From Tautonia marina (GTDB lineage: Bacteria; Planctomycetota; Planctomycetia; Isosphaerales; Isosphaeraceae), in the NCBI RefSeq assembly GCF_009177065.1, contig NZ_WEZF01000001.1, positions 558,001-622,000 of the forward strand: 64,000 bases of DNA, given 5' to 3'. The translations under genes and the position numbers were made by a program. Under the pieces are notes generated by a model that searched no databases, had not been told where the DNA came from, and saw only the letters and a list, made by a program, of their open reading frames with translations. Shown one piece after another: positions 49,717 through 57,498 of the stretch; position 1 is the stretch's first letter; each line of letters begins with the position of its first letter.

Positions 49717-51660
49717 TCACTCGGGAGGATGATTCTCAAAGGCGTTTGCGTGGTCGCGATCGAGAATGCGGAGGAACGTGGAGACGATCTCGGGATCAAG
49801 CTCGGTTCCGGAGATTGCGAGCAGTTCCGATCGGACCTGAGCCGGGCAGAGCGCAGCCCGATACGGGCGATCGGAAGACAGGGCGTCCCAGATGTCGACA
49901 ACAGCAAAGATGCGCGCGGCGAGGGGAATTTGTGATCCTTTCAGGCCGCGAGGATAGCCACTGCCGTTCCAGCGCTCGTGGTGGCAATAGGGGATGTCGA
50001 GGGCCGGTCGGAGGAACTCGATCGGGGAGAGAATCGCGAAGGCGTCGTCGGGGTGCCGGCGGACGATGGCCATTTCGTCCTCGTCAAGCTTGCCGGGCTT
50101 CAGCAGAATGTGGTCGGGAATTCCGACCTTGCCGATGTCGTGCAGCAGGGCTCCACGGCGGATCTGGACAAGCTCGTCGCGGCTGAGCCCAAGCTCTCGG
50201 CCGAGTCGAACGGACATCTCGGTGACTCGGAGGCTGTGCTGCTCGGTTTCATGGTCGCGGAGGTCCATGGCCCGGCTCCAGCCCTCGATGGTGGCCTCGT
50301 AGCCGACCAAGAGGCGATGATTGGCGCGCCGAAGATTGTCGATGAGCGTGGCGTGCTCGATGGCGATGGCGGCCTGACCAGCCAGCGTTTCCAGGTAAAG
50401 GAGCCATCGGGAGTCGGGAGCGATGGTTGATCGATGGCCGACTTCGAGGATTCCCCAGGGTTCGCCCCGAACCACGATGGGGACGGCCCAGTACGACCGA
50501 AACGCTTCGTGTTCGAGCTGCAAGGGGATCGGGGTGTCGTGTCCGGGACCGAATCGGACGGCGCAGGTGTGACGTTCGAGAAAGGCGGTGGCACGCGGCC
50601 CGTCGGTCAGGGGATCGACCTGGTCGGGATCGGGAGGGTCGAAAAATCCCCTCGTGGTTGCATATTCGAGCCCTGGCCGGTGGGGGGCACGGAGGAGAAT
50701 GGCCGCCGCATCGACGTCGAGTTGCGCAAGGCCCTGATCGAGCACGATGTTCAGAAGGGACGGCAAGTCGAGCCCGCTGTTGATCGCACGGTCGATGGTT
50801 CGGAGCGACTGAATCCGATCGAGCTGCATTTCGACCTCGGCGTTCAGCGCGAGGTTCTCCTGCTCGACCCGACAGTGATCGGTGATGTCTTCGGCGACGA
50901 ATGAGAGGCGGGCGGTCGATAGCTGGGTGCCGATAATTGGGCAGATGATGGTCGAGAAGGTGCGGGGGCCACGAGGGGTTTCTTCGAGATACTCGAATCT
51001 TCGGGGAGTTCCTTGTTCCAGGCTCCTGGTTCCGTGTTCGACCCAGATTTTAATCCGGTCGGCGGGCAGGGCCATCTCGGTGGCCCATCGTCCGGAAAGC
51101 TCCCAGGAGGATCGTCCGAGGGCTTGCGCGGCGGCCTGGTTGACCGAGACGAAGCGCAGGTCGTGCGCGTCGAGTTCAATGACACCGATGGCGAGCGAGG
51201 GCATTTCGAACACGCTGCGGAGAATGGCTTCATGCTCGTCACGCGACTGTTCGATCAGACGGCGTGCGGTGACGTCGGCATGAGACACGACCACGTAACG
51301 AGGCTGGGAATCATCGGAACTGCGAAGCGGCGTGACCCGACCCCGGCCCCAGCAGGCGCGGTGCGGCTCATGGCAGGGGTAGTCGAGACAGAAGGCATTG
51401 CGACGACCACTGAGTACGTCTCGAATTCCGGTCGCGAAGGCGAGGGCCGAATCTCGATCGTCGCCCTGAGCCGAATCGCAGACGGCCAGATAGTTTGCCC
51501 CTTCGGCGATGACGGAGCGATCGGCGCCGTGGGCGTGGGCATAGTCGAGCCAGGCTCGGTTGACCGATCGGATGGTTCCTGTGTCATCAACCAGAGCGAT
51601 CCGAAGCGAGAGCGCGTCGAGAATGTCCTGGGCGTTGGGCTCAGCGTGCAGAATAGACAC
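49717..51660 (-). CDS. PAS-PAS-GAF-HD-GYP signalling protein
   Basis: 647 residues. Order: PAS 1 (about 12-130, ALVDDTGTIRSVNRAWLDY) with cysteines 91, 96 and 103; PAS 2 (about 145-260); a short coiled coil; GAF (about 285-437, AAILLRAP, WAVPIVVRGEPWGILEVGH); and an HD-GYP domain (about 455-640) with the HD pair H507-D508 in LLHDIGKVGIPD, HHERWNGSGYPRGL (GYP at 568-570) and AARIFAVVDIWDAL. HD-GYP proteins hydrolyse cyclic-di-GMP, lowering it and so affecting motility or biofilm; all key residues are present, so activity is likely. No membrane helix: a cytoplasmic sensor. Its start overlaps the small Hsp20-like gene by 20 bases. Confidence 0.94.
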   Translation of the reverse strand: MSILHAEPNAQDILDALSLRIALVDDTGTIRSVNRAWLDYAHAHGADRSVIAEGANYLAVCDSAQGDDRDSALAFATGIRDVLSGRRNAFCLDYPCHEPHRACWGRGRVTPLRSSDDSQPRYVVVSHADVTARRLIEQSRDEHEAILRSVFEMPSLAIGVIELDAHDLRFVSVNQAAAQALGRSSWELSGRWATEMALPADRIKIWVEHGTRSLEQGTPRRFEYLEETPRGPRTFSTIICPIIGTQLSTARLSFVAEDITDHCRVEQENLALNAEVEMQLDRIQSLRTIDRAINSGLDLPSLLNIVLDQGLAQLDVDAAAILLRAPHRPGLEYATTRGFFDPPDPDQVDPLTDGPRATAFLERHTCAVRFGPGHDTPIPLQLEHEAFRSYWAVPIVVRGEPWGILEVGHRSTIAPDSRWLLYLETLAGQAAIAIEHATLIDNLRRANHRLLVGYEATIEGWSRAMDLRDHETEQHSLRVTEMSVRLGRELGLSRDELVQIRRGALLHDIGKVGIPDHILLKPGKLDEDEMAIVRRHPDDAFAILSPIEFLRPALDIPYCHHERWNGSGYPRGLKGSQIPLAARIFAVVDIWDALSSDRPYRAALCPAQVRSELLAISGTELDPEIVSTFLRILDRDHANAFENHPPE

Positions 51661-51994
51661 CCGATTCTCCTCGGTCCGAACCGGTACCGTTGGTCAGGGA
51701 GTCGTCGTCGTCATCGGACTGCCAAAGAATGCGAATGAGGACCTTACCCTCACGAGTGCTCAGGTCGATCTCGGGTAGGTCGTCGGTTTCGATCGTTGCT
51801 TCCAGATAGGTCGTCTCGTCTCCTTCCCATCGCTCGAACGCATTGGAGTTGAGCAGGGAGGAGTCAACGTCGTGGCCAGACGCGATCGCGGTCAGTTCGA
51901 TCAGCATCTGCTCCAGGACACTCCGACGGGTTGTCTTCGATCTGGAGTGCGTGCTGGTCTGGGAGTTCGGGATGACCAATAGTTCGGGTTTCAT
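51641..51994 (-). CDS. small Hsp20/CS-fold-like protein overlapping the HD-GYP gene
   Basis: 117 residues. The central part (about 58-95: ETTYLEATIETDDLPEIDLS, then EGKVLIRIL) has the alternation and spacing of an Hsp20/alpha-crystallin or CS domain core (acidic strand, LP/DL turn, ValLeuIleArg strand). The N-terminus is Ser/Thr/Arg-rich and the C-terminus holds five successive Asp. Hsp20 domains of this type are small chaperones, but the family call is by eye. The gene overlaps the HD-GYP start by 20 bases and is the first gene of the transcript, so the two are co-translated and may interact. No recognised strong ribosome site; AAAGGA lies 11 bases upstream. Confidence 0.55.
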   Translation of the reverse strand: MKPELLVIPNSQTSTHSRSKTTRRSVLEQMLIELTAIASGHDVDSSLLNSNAFERWEGDETTYLEATIETDDLPEIDLSTREGKVLIRILWQSDDDDDSLTNGTGSDRGESGVYSAR

Positions 51995-52351
51995 CGGCCA
52001 GGGTCCTTTGCGATGGCTTCTGGCATGGTCCCGAGCGTTCTGACGTCACTCTCGCGAGAGGAACGATCGGGGGGGCTCGAACACGATTCGAGCGTATTCC
52101 CTGCGGATGCCTCGGCAAGAGAGCCCGCTGGCAAGGATCGGCCAGGAGCCTTGCCGAAGCAACCCGCAGAAAAAATGCAACGGCCGGAACGGCTTCGTTT
52201 GCGTTGATCAGAGATCCGCGTCGATCTCGATCAGGGCACCTTTGCATCTTCACCATTGAGTATTCACGCGCAGGGGCAGAAAGTCTCTCAGGTCTTCTCC
52301 TGAGAACCGGTCGGGAATTTCCCTGTCTCCCCTGATTGAAGGGTGCCGGGA
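51995..52351. other. intergenic region with palindrome cluster
   Basis: 357 bases upstream of the small Hsp20-like/HD-GYP operon and downstream of the response regulator gene. Three palindromes crowd into 52041-52093. No gene or RNA recognised. Confidence 0.4.
52041..52093. promoter_or_regulatory. three adjacent palindromes, possible operators
   Basis: TGACGTCA (52041-52048), CTCTCGCGAGAG (52049-52060) and GCTCGAA-CACGA-TTCGAGC (52075-52093) lie within 53 bases, about 50-100 bases before the start at 51994. Each is perfectly symmetric, which suggests protein binding. No regulator can be named. Confidence 0.4.
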
Positions 52352-53005
52352 TTACTCGTCGGGAGTGACCAGACCGACCCGGATGGCATAGCGGACCAGG
52401 CTGGCGATGTCGTGCAGGTCGAGTCGTTCCATCAGCTGGGTGCGATGGGTGTCGGCGGTCTTGACGCTGATGTTCAAGCGGCGGGCGATGGCCTTGGTGG
52501 TCAGACCTTCGGCGATGAGCCTCAAGACTTCTCGCTGGCGGGCGGTCAGAGGGTCGGTCGTGGGCTCTTTGAGGTCGGCACTCTGCGAGTAATCGGAGAT
52601 CAGATGAGAGGAGATGATCGGGCTGAGATAGGTTTCTCCCCGGGCAACCGTTCGGATCGCCAACTCCACCTCATGCACCGCCGCATCCTTGACGAGAAAT
52701 CCGGCAACGCCGGAGCGAAACGCACGCTCGGCGTATTCCTTCGAGGCGTGCATGGAAAGGATGATTGTCCGGGTGCTGGGGAAGTCGCGTCGGACGCGAT
52801 CGGCCAGTTCAAGGCCGGTCATGCCCTTCATGGAGATGTCGGTCAAGAGGATGTCGGGGTGGTGGGTTTCGAGCTGTTCCAACGCCTCCTCGGCCGAGGA
52901 AACATCGCAGCAGACCCAGAGATCCTCGACGGCATCGAGGATGGCGCGGACTCCTGCTCGGAAGAGGTGATGGTCGTCAACGACAAGAATTCGGAGTTTT
53001 GTCAT
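52352..53005 (-). CDS. NarL/FixJ-type response regulator
   Basis: 217 residues. The ATG at 53005 (MTKLRILVVDDHHLF) has AGGGAGAG upstream; the frame stays open before it only because it overlaps the kinase gene. Receiver domain residues 4-120 with the acid pair D10-D11, phospho-acceptor D56 in LLTDISMKG, Ser in ILSMHASKE and Lys in FLVKDAAVHEV. A LuxR-type helix-turn-helix (about 145-210, LTARQREVLRLIAEGLTTKA and the ISVKTADTHR recognition helix) binds DNA. When phosphorylated it should dimerise and switch target promoters. Its start lies inside the last 29 bases of the NarX-type kinase gene, which marks it as that kinase's partner. Targets not evident; palindromes lie downstream of this gene. 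Confidence 0.94.
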   Translation of the reverse strand: MTKLRILVVDDHHLFRAGVRAILDAVEDLWVCCDVSSAEEALEQLETHHPDILLTDISMKGMTGLELADRVRRDFPSTRTIILSMHASKEYAERAFRSGVAGFLVKDAAVHEVELAIRTVARGETYLSPIISSHLISDYSQSADLKEPTTDPLTARQREVLRLIAEGLTTKAIARRLNISVKTADTHRTQLMERLDLHDIASLVRYAIRVGLVTPDE

Positions 53006-54785
53006 GACGGTCTCTCCCTTCGAGCGATGCGTTGGCCGGGGGGAAACTGAGCCTAATCTCGGTTCCGGCGTGAGGTTTCGACTGGATTTGGAGGACGCCG
53101 CCGGCATCTTCGACACGCTCTCGCATTCCGATCAATCCCAGGCCGGTTGCCTGGTCAGGATCAAACCCTACACCGTCATCGCGGATGAACAGGTCGAACT
53201 GGTCGGTTTGGCAATTCAGTCGCACCGTGACGCGCGAGGCCCGGGCATGCCTTGCCACGTTCGTCAACGCTTCCTGAGCGGTTCGGAAGCATGTGGTGGC
53301 GACGAGGGGAGAGACGGCGAGCCCCTGGGACTCGGAGTGCAACTGTGCCTGAATCCCCGTTCGCTCGGAAAACCGTTCCAGGTACCAGTTCAGGGCAGGG
53401 ACCAATCCGAGATCATCAAGCAGCGACGGTCGAAGGTCGAGCGAAAGGCTTCGGACCTGATCGAGGGTCTGGTCGAGGAGTGCCTTTGCGTCGTTGAGTC
53501 GGGGGGTCAGGACCTCGGGCCGCATCTGGGCAGTCTGAAGGTTCATCTTGATGGCCGTGAGGCCCTGACCGATTTGGTCGTGCAACTCTCGGGCAAGGTT
53601 GCGCCGCTCGGCTTCCTGAAGGCTCAGAAGGCGGCGAGTCAGTTCTCGGAGACGGTTTGAAGACTCGGTGAGCTGATATTCGGCTTGCTTCCGATCGCTG
53701 ATGTCGCGGATGAAAACCAGGGCCCCCGTCTCACGGGAATATTCAATTGGAATGGCGCTGATCTCGGTCTCGATTTGTCGGCCATCGGGCCGCAAAATGA
53801 TCCGTTCGATCCGACCTCCGGTCTGGCGATTCTGGTTGATCAACGCAATGCGTTCCCTGATGGACTCGTGTTCCGAAGGGTGAAACCAACGAATCACGTC
53901 CTGGCCCAGCATTTCGTTTGCCTCACCGGCGCCGAACAGTTTGACTGCGGCGGAATTGACATAGGCGAATTTGGATTGTGTTTGGATGAAAATTCCTTCG
54001 GGAGCCGACTCGACGACCATGCGGAAGCGTTCCTCGGAGGTTCGAAGCGCATCTTCCGCCTGCCGACGGTCGGTCACGTCTCGGGCCATGCTGATCATGA
54101 GGCGACGACCATCGTTCAGGTGGCCGAGGGGAGCGGAGCTGAACGACCAGATCCGGACGGAACCATCTCGAATGCGGATCTCAAAATCCGCCTCATCGAT
54201 GCGTTGATCCATCGTGAACAGGTTCTGGATGATCTCCTCGGCCATTGCCTTCCGCGCGCCGTACGCCCGTTCGGTCCAGTCGGAGATGGATTTCAGTTCC
54301 TCGGGCGAATAACCCGTCGATTCGAGCCAGGTCTGGTTCAACAAAACAATCTCGCCATCCTCGGCAAAAATAATCACCGGGATGGGGGCATCGACAATCG
54401 CTCTCCGGAATCGCTCTTGCACTTCGGCGAGGTCACGGCGGGTTGTCTCCAGACCGACAAGCGTTTCGGTCATCTTCCAGTAGAGGATCACGGCCGTGAA
54501 TAACACAAACGCGATCCCCTTCAGCATCGCAAGAGTCGCCATCGAAAGCGATTCCCACTCAAGCCCTGCGAGGAACAGGTCAGAGGTGAAAATCCAAAGG
54601 GTCGCCGCACAAATATAGGCAAAGACGATGCGTCGGACCGACCGAACCGTCTCGCCTCGCGGAGCGTTTATCGAAGCGACCAGAAGTTTTTCGGAAGAAT
54701 CACCACTTGATTGAGATCCTTGCACCGTACTCCAATTCCTGTCAGATTCACCTGCGCTTGACGAAGCGGAATTCGGGCCAGGCAT
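52977..54785 (-). CDS. NarX-type membrane sensor histidine kinase with two PAS domains
   Basis: 602 residues from ATG 54785; the frame is open to 54920 (647 residues). Neither start has a clear ribosome site. The N-terminal 45 residues are Ser-rich. Two membrane helices lie at about 52-75 and 83-105, then PAS domains at about 125-245 and 250-365. The transmitter is of the HisKA_3 class: H402 in EAERRNLARELHDQIGQGLT. The ATPase part has AQEALTNVARHARA, DDGVGFD and GLGLIGMRERV. This class autophosphorylates on the His next to an Asp and passes the phosphate to NarL-type regulators; the NarL-type gene follows and overlaps by 29 bases. Input ligand unknown. Confidence 0.9.
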   Translation of the reverse strand: MPGPNSASSSAGESDRNWSTVQGSQSSGDSSEKLLVASINAPRGETVRSVRRIVFAYICAATLWIFTSDLFLAGLEWESLSMATLAMLKGIAFVLFTAVILYWKMTETLVGLETTRRDLAEVQERFRRAIVDAPIPVIIFAEDGEIVLLNQTWLESTGYSPEELKSISDWTERAYGARKAMAEEIIQNLFTMDQRIDEADFEIRIRDGSVRIWSFSSAPLGHLNDGRRLMISMARDVTDRRQAEDALRTSEERFRMVVESAPEGIFIQTQSKFAYVNSAAVKLFGAGEANEMLGQDVIRWFHPSEHESIRERIALINQNRQTGGRIERIILRPDGRQIETEISAIPIEYSRETGALVFIRDISDRKQAEYQLTESSNRLRELTRRLLSLQEAERRNLARELHDQIGQGLTAIKMNLQTAQMRPEVLTPRLNDAKALLDQTLDQVRSLSLDLRPSLLDDLGLVPALNWYLERFSERTGIQAQLHSESQGLAVSPLVATTCFRTAQEALTNVARHARASRVTVRLNCQTDQFDLFIRDDGVGFDPDQATGLGLIGMRERVEDAGGVLQIQSKPHAGTEIRLSFPPANASLEGRDRHDKTPNSCR

Positions 54786-55449
54786 GTAGGGTAGAGTGAG
54801 ATGGCAGGCATTGAAACAAAAAAGCCAAATCGTGTGCGAAATTGTGGTTGATTGCGTGATTGTGATCGTGCTTGTGTGATTGGTTAATTGTTTCAGTGGT
54901 TTCCTGGTGGGTCGATTCATTTTTCCATATCGAGATCTTCGTGTTTGACCTCTCGTTTTGAAAAGCGGTGGGGTGTGGTGTGTGTCCGGCCAACGTCAGT
55001 TGTCTCTCATTCGGTAAAGATGACAATATTGTCTATTTTAGCGGGGGGAGCGAGGTGGTGCCAGGGTTGGATCAACGTAGACATCAGATCGATTGAAGGT
55101 TGGATCGGGAGAAGGAAAGGGGGGAGAAGAAGGTTGGAGGAGAAGTGGGCTCGTTCCGCGACCCCGAGCGCGAGCAAGTTCGTGAGAAGCATCCCGAACG
55201 CCGCCCACCGACCTCGAAGGGGGAGAACGGGAAACAGGGGCTGAAACGCATGAGCCCAGATCTGGGACTGGGAGGCCGATTTCCTTCGGAAGTTGCGTGG
55301 GCTGATGCGCGAAGTGGTGAACCACGCTTCCAACTTTGGCATGATGGGAGGGTCAAACCGTCCCGGGCGGCGAAACATCTGATCTTGTGGTTGTCATTGG
55401 CCGTGGGGCGGTCGAGGGTTGACCTCCACATCGTGGTGAGGTTTGCACG
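54786..55449. other. intergenic region between divergent kinase and Fur genes
   Basis: 664 bases, AT-rich at 54790-55045, with several GTGATTG-like repeats (54845-54895). It must hold both promoters. A perfect palindrome occurs at 55022-55033. Positions 55060-55440 are purine-rich with no gene recognised. Confidence 0.4.
55022..55033. promoter_or_regulatory. perfect 12-bp palindrome GACAATATTGTC
   Basis: GACAATATTGTC, fully symmetric, in an AT-rich stretch about 240 bases before the NarX-type kinase start and 420 before the Fur gene. It could be an operator for either gene. It does not closely match the consensus Fur box. Confidence 0.35.
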
Positions 55450-55845
55450 ATGAATGTTCGCAAGACACGACAGGGTCAGGCGATTCGACGCGTGATTGCG
55501 GAGTCGGGTCGACCGCTCAGTCCGGCTGAGATCCAGGAAGCGGCGAAACATGAGATTCCGTCGCTGGGCCTCGCGACGGTTTATCGGGTGATCAAGCGAA
55601 TGGCCGAGGACGGGGAAGTGGCTGCCGTGCAGCTTCCAGGCGAGCCGCCTCGTTATGAAGATCAGCGCGTGGCGGCAAACCACCATCATCATTTCCACTG
55701 CAAGCGCTGTGGCCGGGTCTTCGACGTGCCCGGGTGTCCGGACGGTCTCGACGCGCTGACGCCGCCGGGGTTCCAGGTCGATCATCATGAACTGGTGCTG
55801 TACGGCCAGTGTGTCTCTTGTCAGAGAGCGCCGACGACCTCGTGA
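55450..55845 (+). CDS. Fur-family transcriptional regulator
   Basis: 131 residues, a usual length. N-terminal winged helix (TRQGQAIRRVIAESGRPLSP, IPSLGLATVYRVIKRMAEDG). The metal-sensing half has the run HHHHFH at residues 78-83, a structural zinc site formed by C84/C87 and C121/C124, and HHE at 112-114. Such proteins sense iron, zinc or peroxide and repress targets; the metal is not decided by sequence, though the close spacing of His and Cys is typical of Zur/PerR-like members. A short conserved ending (LYGQCVSC) completes the second zinc pair. It is followed at 142 bases by the SDR. The start has no strong ribosome site. Confidence 0.93.
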   Translation: MNVRKTRQGQAIRRVIAESGRPLSPAEIQEAAKHEIPSLGLATVYRVIKRMAEDGEVAAVQLPGEPPRYEDQRVAANHHHHFHCKRCGRVFDVPGCPDGLDALTPPGFQVDHHELVLYGQCVSCQRAPTTS

Positions 55846-56104
55846 CCGAGCGGACGATGCCTTGACTAGTCCGCGCGGATCTGATCGATCACGCGACTTC
55901 GAAAGAGGATTCGGGAAGGAGCGTCATCAAAACGGATTTCTCCGCCTACAATCGCATCGGTGACCTGAACGATCGTGGGTCAATCGGGTGAGCGCACGCT
56001 CTGAAGATGGTGGCCATCGTTTTGGCCTTCAGAGGGCGTACCTCAACGAGGCGGAAGGGGACCACACGAGGAGTCATCTGGCGATGGTCGAGGAGCAGGG
56101 GCGC

Positions 56105-56956
56105 ATGATTGGGAAACGTTGTCTCGTGACGGGAGCGACCTCAGGAATTGGAGCAGTGACCGCCGAAGAACTCGCCCGACTCGGGGCCGAGGTGATTCTG
56201 GTCGGGCGCGATCCAAAAAAGTGCGAGGAGATGCGGAATCGTCTCGAGCAGCGGACGGGCAATGACGCGGTTCACTCGATGGTCGCGGATCTTTCGTCGC
56301 AGGCCGAAGTCCGTCGATTGGCTGAGACTGTTCGAGAACGGTTTGATCGGCTTGACGTGCTGGTCAACAACGCTGGAGCCTTGTTCCTGGAACGCCGCGA
56401 GAGCGTTGACGGCATCGAAATGACCTTTGCCCTCAATCATCTGGCCTATTTTTTGCTCACGAATCTGTTGCTCGATCGGCTGAAGGCCGCGGCGCCGAGC
56501 CGGATTGTCGTTGTGGCGTCCGATGCCCATCGAGGAGCGTCGATCAACTTCGATGATCTTCAGTCCCAGAGGAAGTTCAAGGGGCTTCGAACCTACAGTC
56601 AGTCGAAGCTGGCCAACGTCCTGTTCGCCAGAGAGCTGGCCAGGAGACTTGAAGGGACGGGAGTGACCATCAATGCGCTCCATCCGGGAGTGGTGAACTC
56701 CTCCTTCTTTTCCTCGGGGGAGGGGCCGGCCTGGTGGGTCATGCGTCGTGTTGCGGGACTCATCGCCATCTCGTCGGAGCAAGGAGCGAAGACCTCGGTC
56801 TACCTGGCCAGTTCTCCCGAGGTTGAGGAGGTGTCGGGTGCCTACTTCGTCAAGCAACGCAACGTGAAACCGGCCTCAGCGGCCCAGAACGACGAGGTGG
56901 CCAGCCGCTTATGGCGCGTGAGCGAGGAAATGACAGGGCTGGTCACATCCTCGTGA
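56105..56956 (+). CDS. short-chain dehydrogenase/reductase (retinol dehydrogenase-like)
   Basis: 283 residues from ATG 56105, which has GAGGAG about ten bases upstream; ATG 56084 and a GTG at 55988 are other in-frame starts. NAD(P)-binding motif TGATSGIG at residues 9-16, then VGRDPKKCEEM (Arg favours NADPH), NNAG at the core and the catalytic YSQSK with Ser from VVVASDAHRG. The layout and the FLERRESVDGIEMTFALNHL insert resemble the retinol dehydrogenase/WW-domain oxidoreductase-like branch, whose bacterial substrates are unknown. Cytoplasmic, no signal. It is followed by a 29-residue membrane peptide and a persulfide dioxygenase; whether it belongs to that pathway is unclear. Confidence 0.88.
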   Translation: MIGKRCLVTGATSGIGAVTAEELARLGAEVILVGRDPKKCEEMRNRLEQRTGNDAVHSMVADLSSQAEVRRLAETVRERFDRLDVLVNNAGALFLERRESVDGIEMTFALNHLAYFLLTNLLLDRLKAAAPSRIVVVASDAHRGASINFDDLQSQRKFKGLRTYSQSKLANVLFARELARRLEGTGVTINALHPGVVNSSFFSSGEGPAWWVMRRVAGLIAISSEQGAKTSVYLASSPEVEEVSGAYFVKQRNVKPASAAQNDEVASRLWRVSEEMTGLVTSS

Positions 56957-57099
56957 GGAAGTGGTGGTCTACTCGAAGTTGGAGAACGCATTCCAATTGT
57001 GGTCGCAATGGCTGAGACCATCGGGAATTCCTGCGAACGAAGGAACGACGAAACCGTTGAATGATTCTGAGGAGGAACCAAGACAGGAGCGATTCATCA

Positions 57100-57189
57100 T
57101 GAATGATGTCTTCTTGATTGTGGGAGTCATGGTTGTCTGGTTTGTCGTTGCGCGATGGGTGCTGCCGGCGTTGGGAGTCCCGACCTGAA
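57100..57189 (+). CDS. 29-residue single-helix membrane peptide
   Basis: MNDVFLIVGVMVVWFVVARW followed by VLPALGVPT. Starts at ATG 57100 with GGAG about eleven bases before. Nearly the whole peptide is one membrane helix ending in a short LPxxGVPT tail. Similar mini-proteins with this W-x3-RWxLPxxGVxT signature are found beside sulfurtransferase and MBL-fold genes in other bacteria, where the tail often continues with cysteines; here it stops at Thr. Placed 310 bases before the CstB-like gene. Family memory, not verified. Confidence 0.6.
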
Positions 57190-57498
57190 TGGGGGGTTCG
57201 TGTGCGGTGTTACCGCACGACGACGCGGAGCGTGGGGCATCTTCGGAGGCTTCCGTCGGGACTGACCAGGAGGCGATGCAACCCGACGACCAGGCAGAGG
57301 TGCGTTAAGTTTCGAACAGACAAGAACATCGTTTGCCTGGACGGTCAAGCAAACACGCCCCGCGATGGTTCGGAATCAGTTGCCGGGCTCCGAACGGTCC
57401 ATGCCCGGCGGTGAACTTCCTCGCACTGGATCGGCAAAGCCGAGGGAAAGAGGGGACGTCGTCGTTTCCTCGGTCTTGTCTGAACAAAGGAGTTCGTC
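57190..57498. other. intergenic region with hairpin
   Basis: 309 bases. It includes a hairpin GTGCGGT-GTT-ACCGCAC (57202-57218), 13 bases after the stop of the small peptide; no T-run follows. No gene recognised. AAAGGAG just before 57499 is the next ribosome site. Confidence 0.5.
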
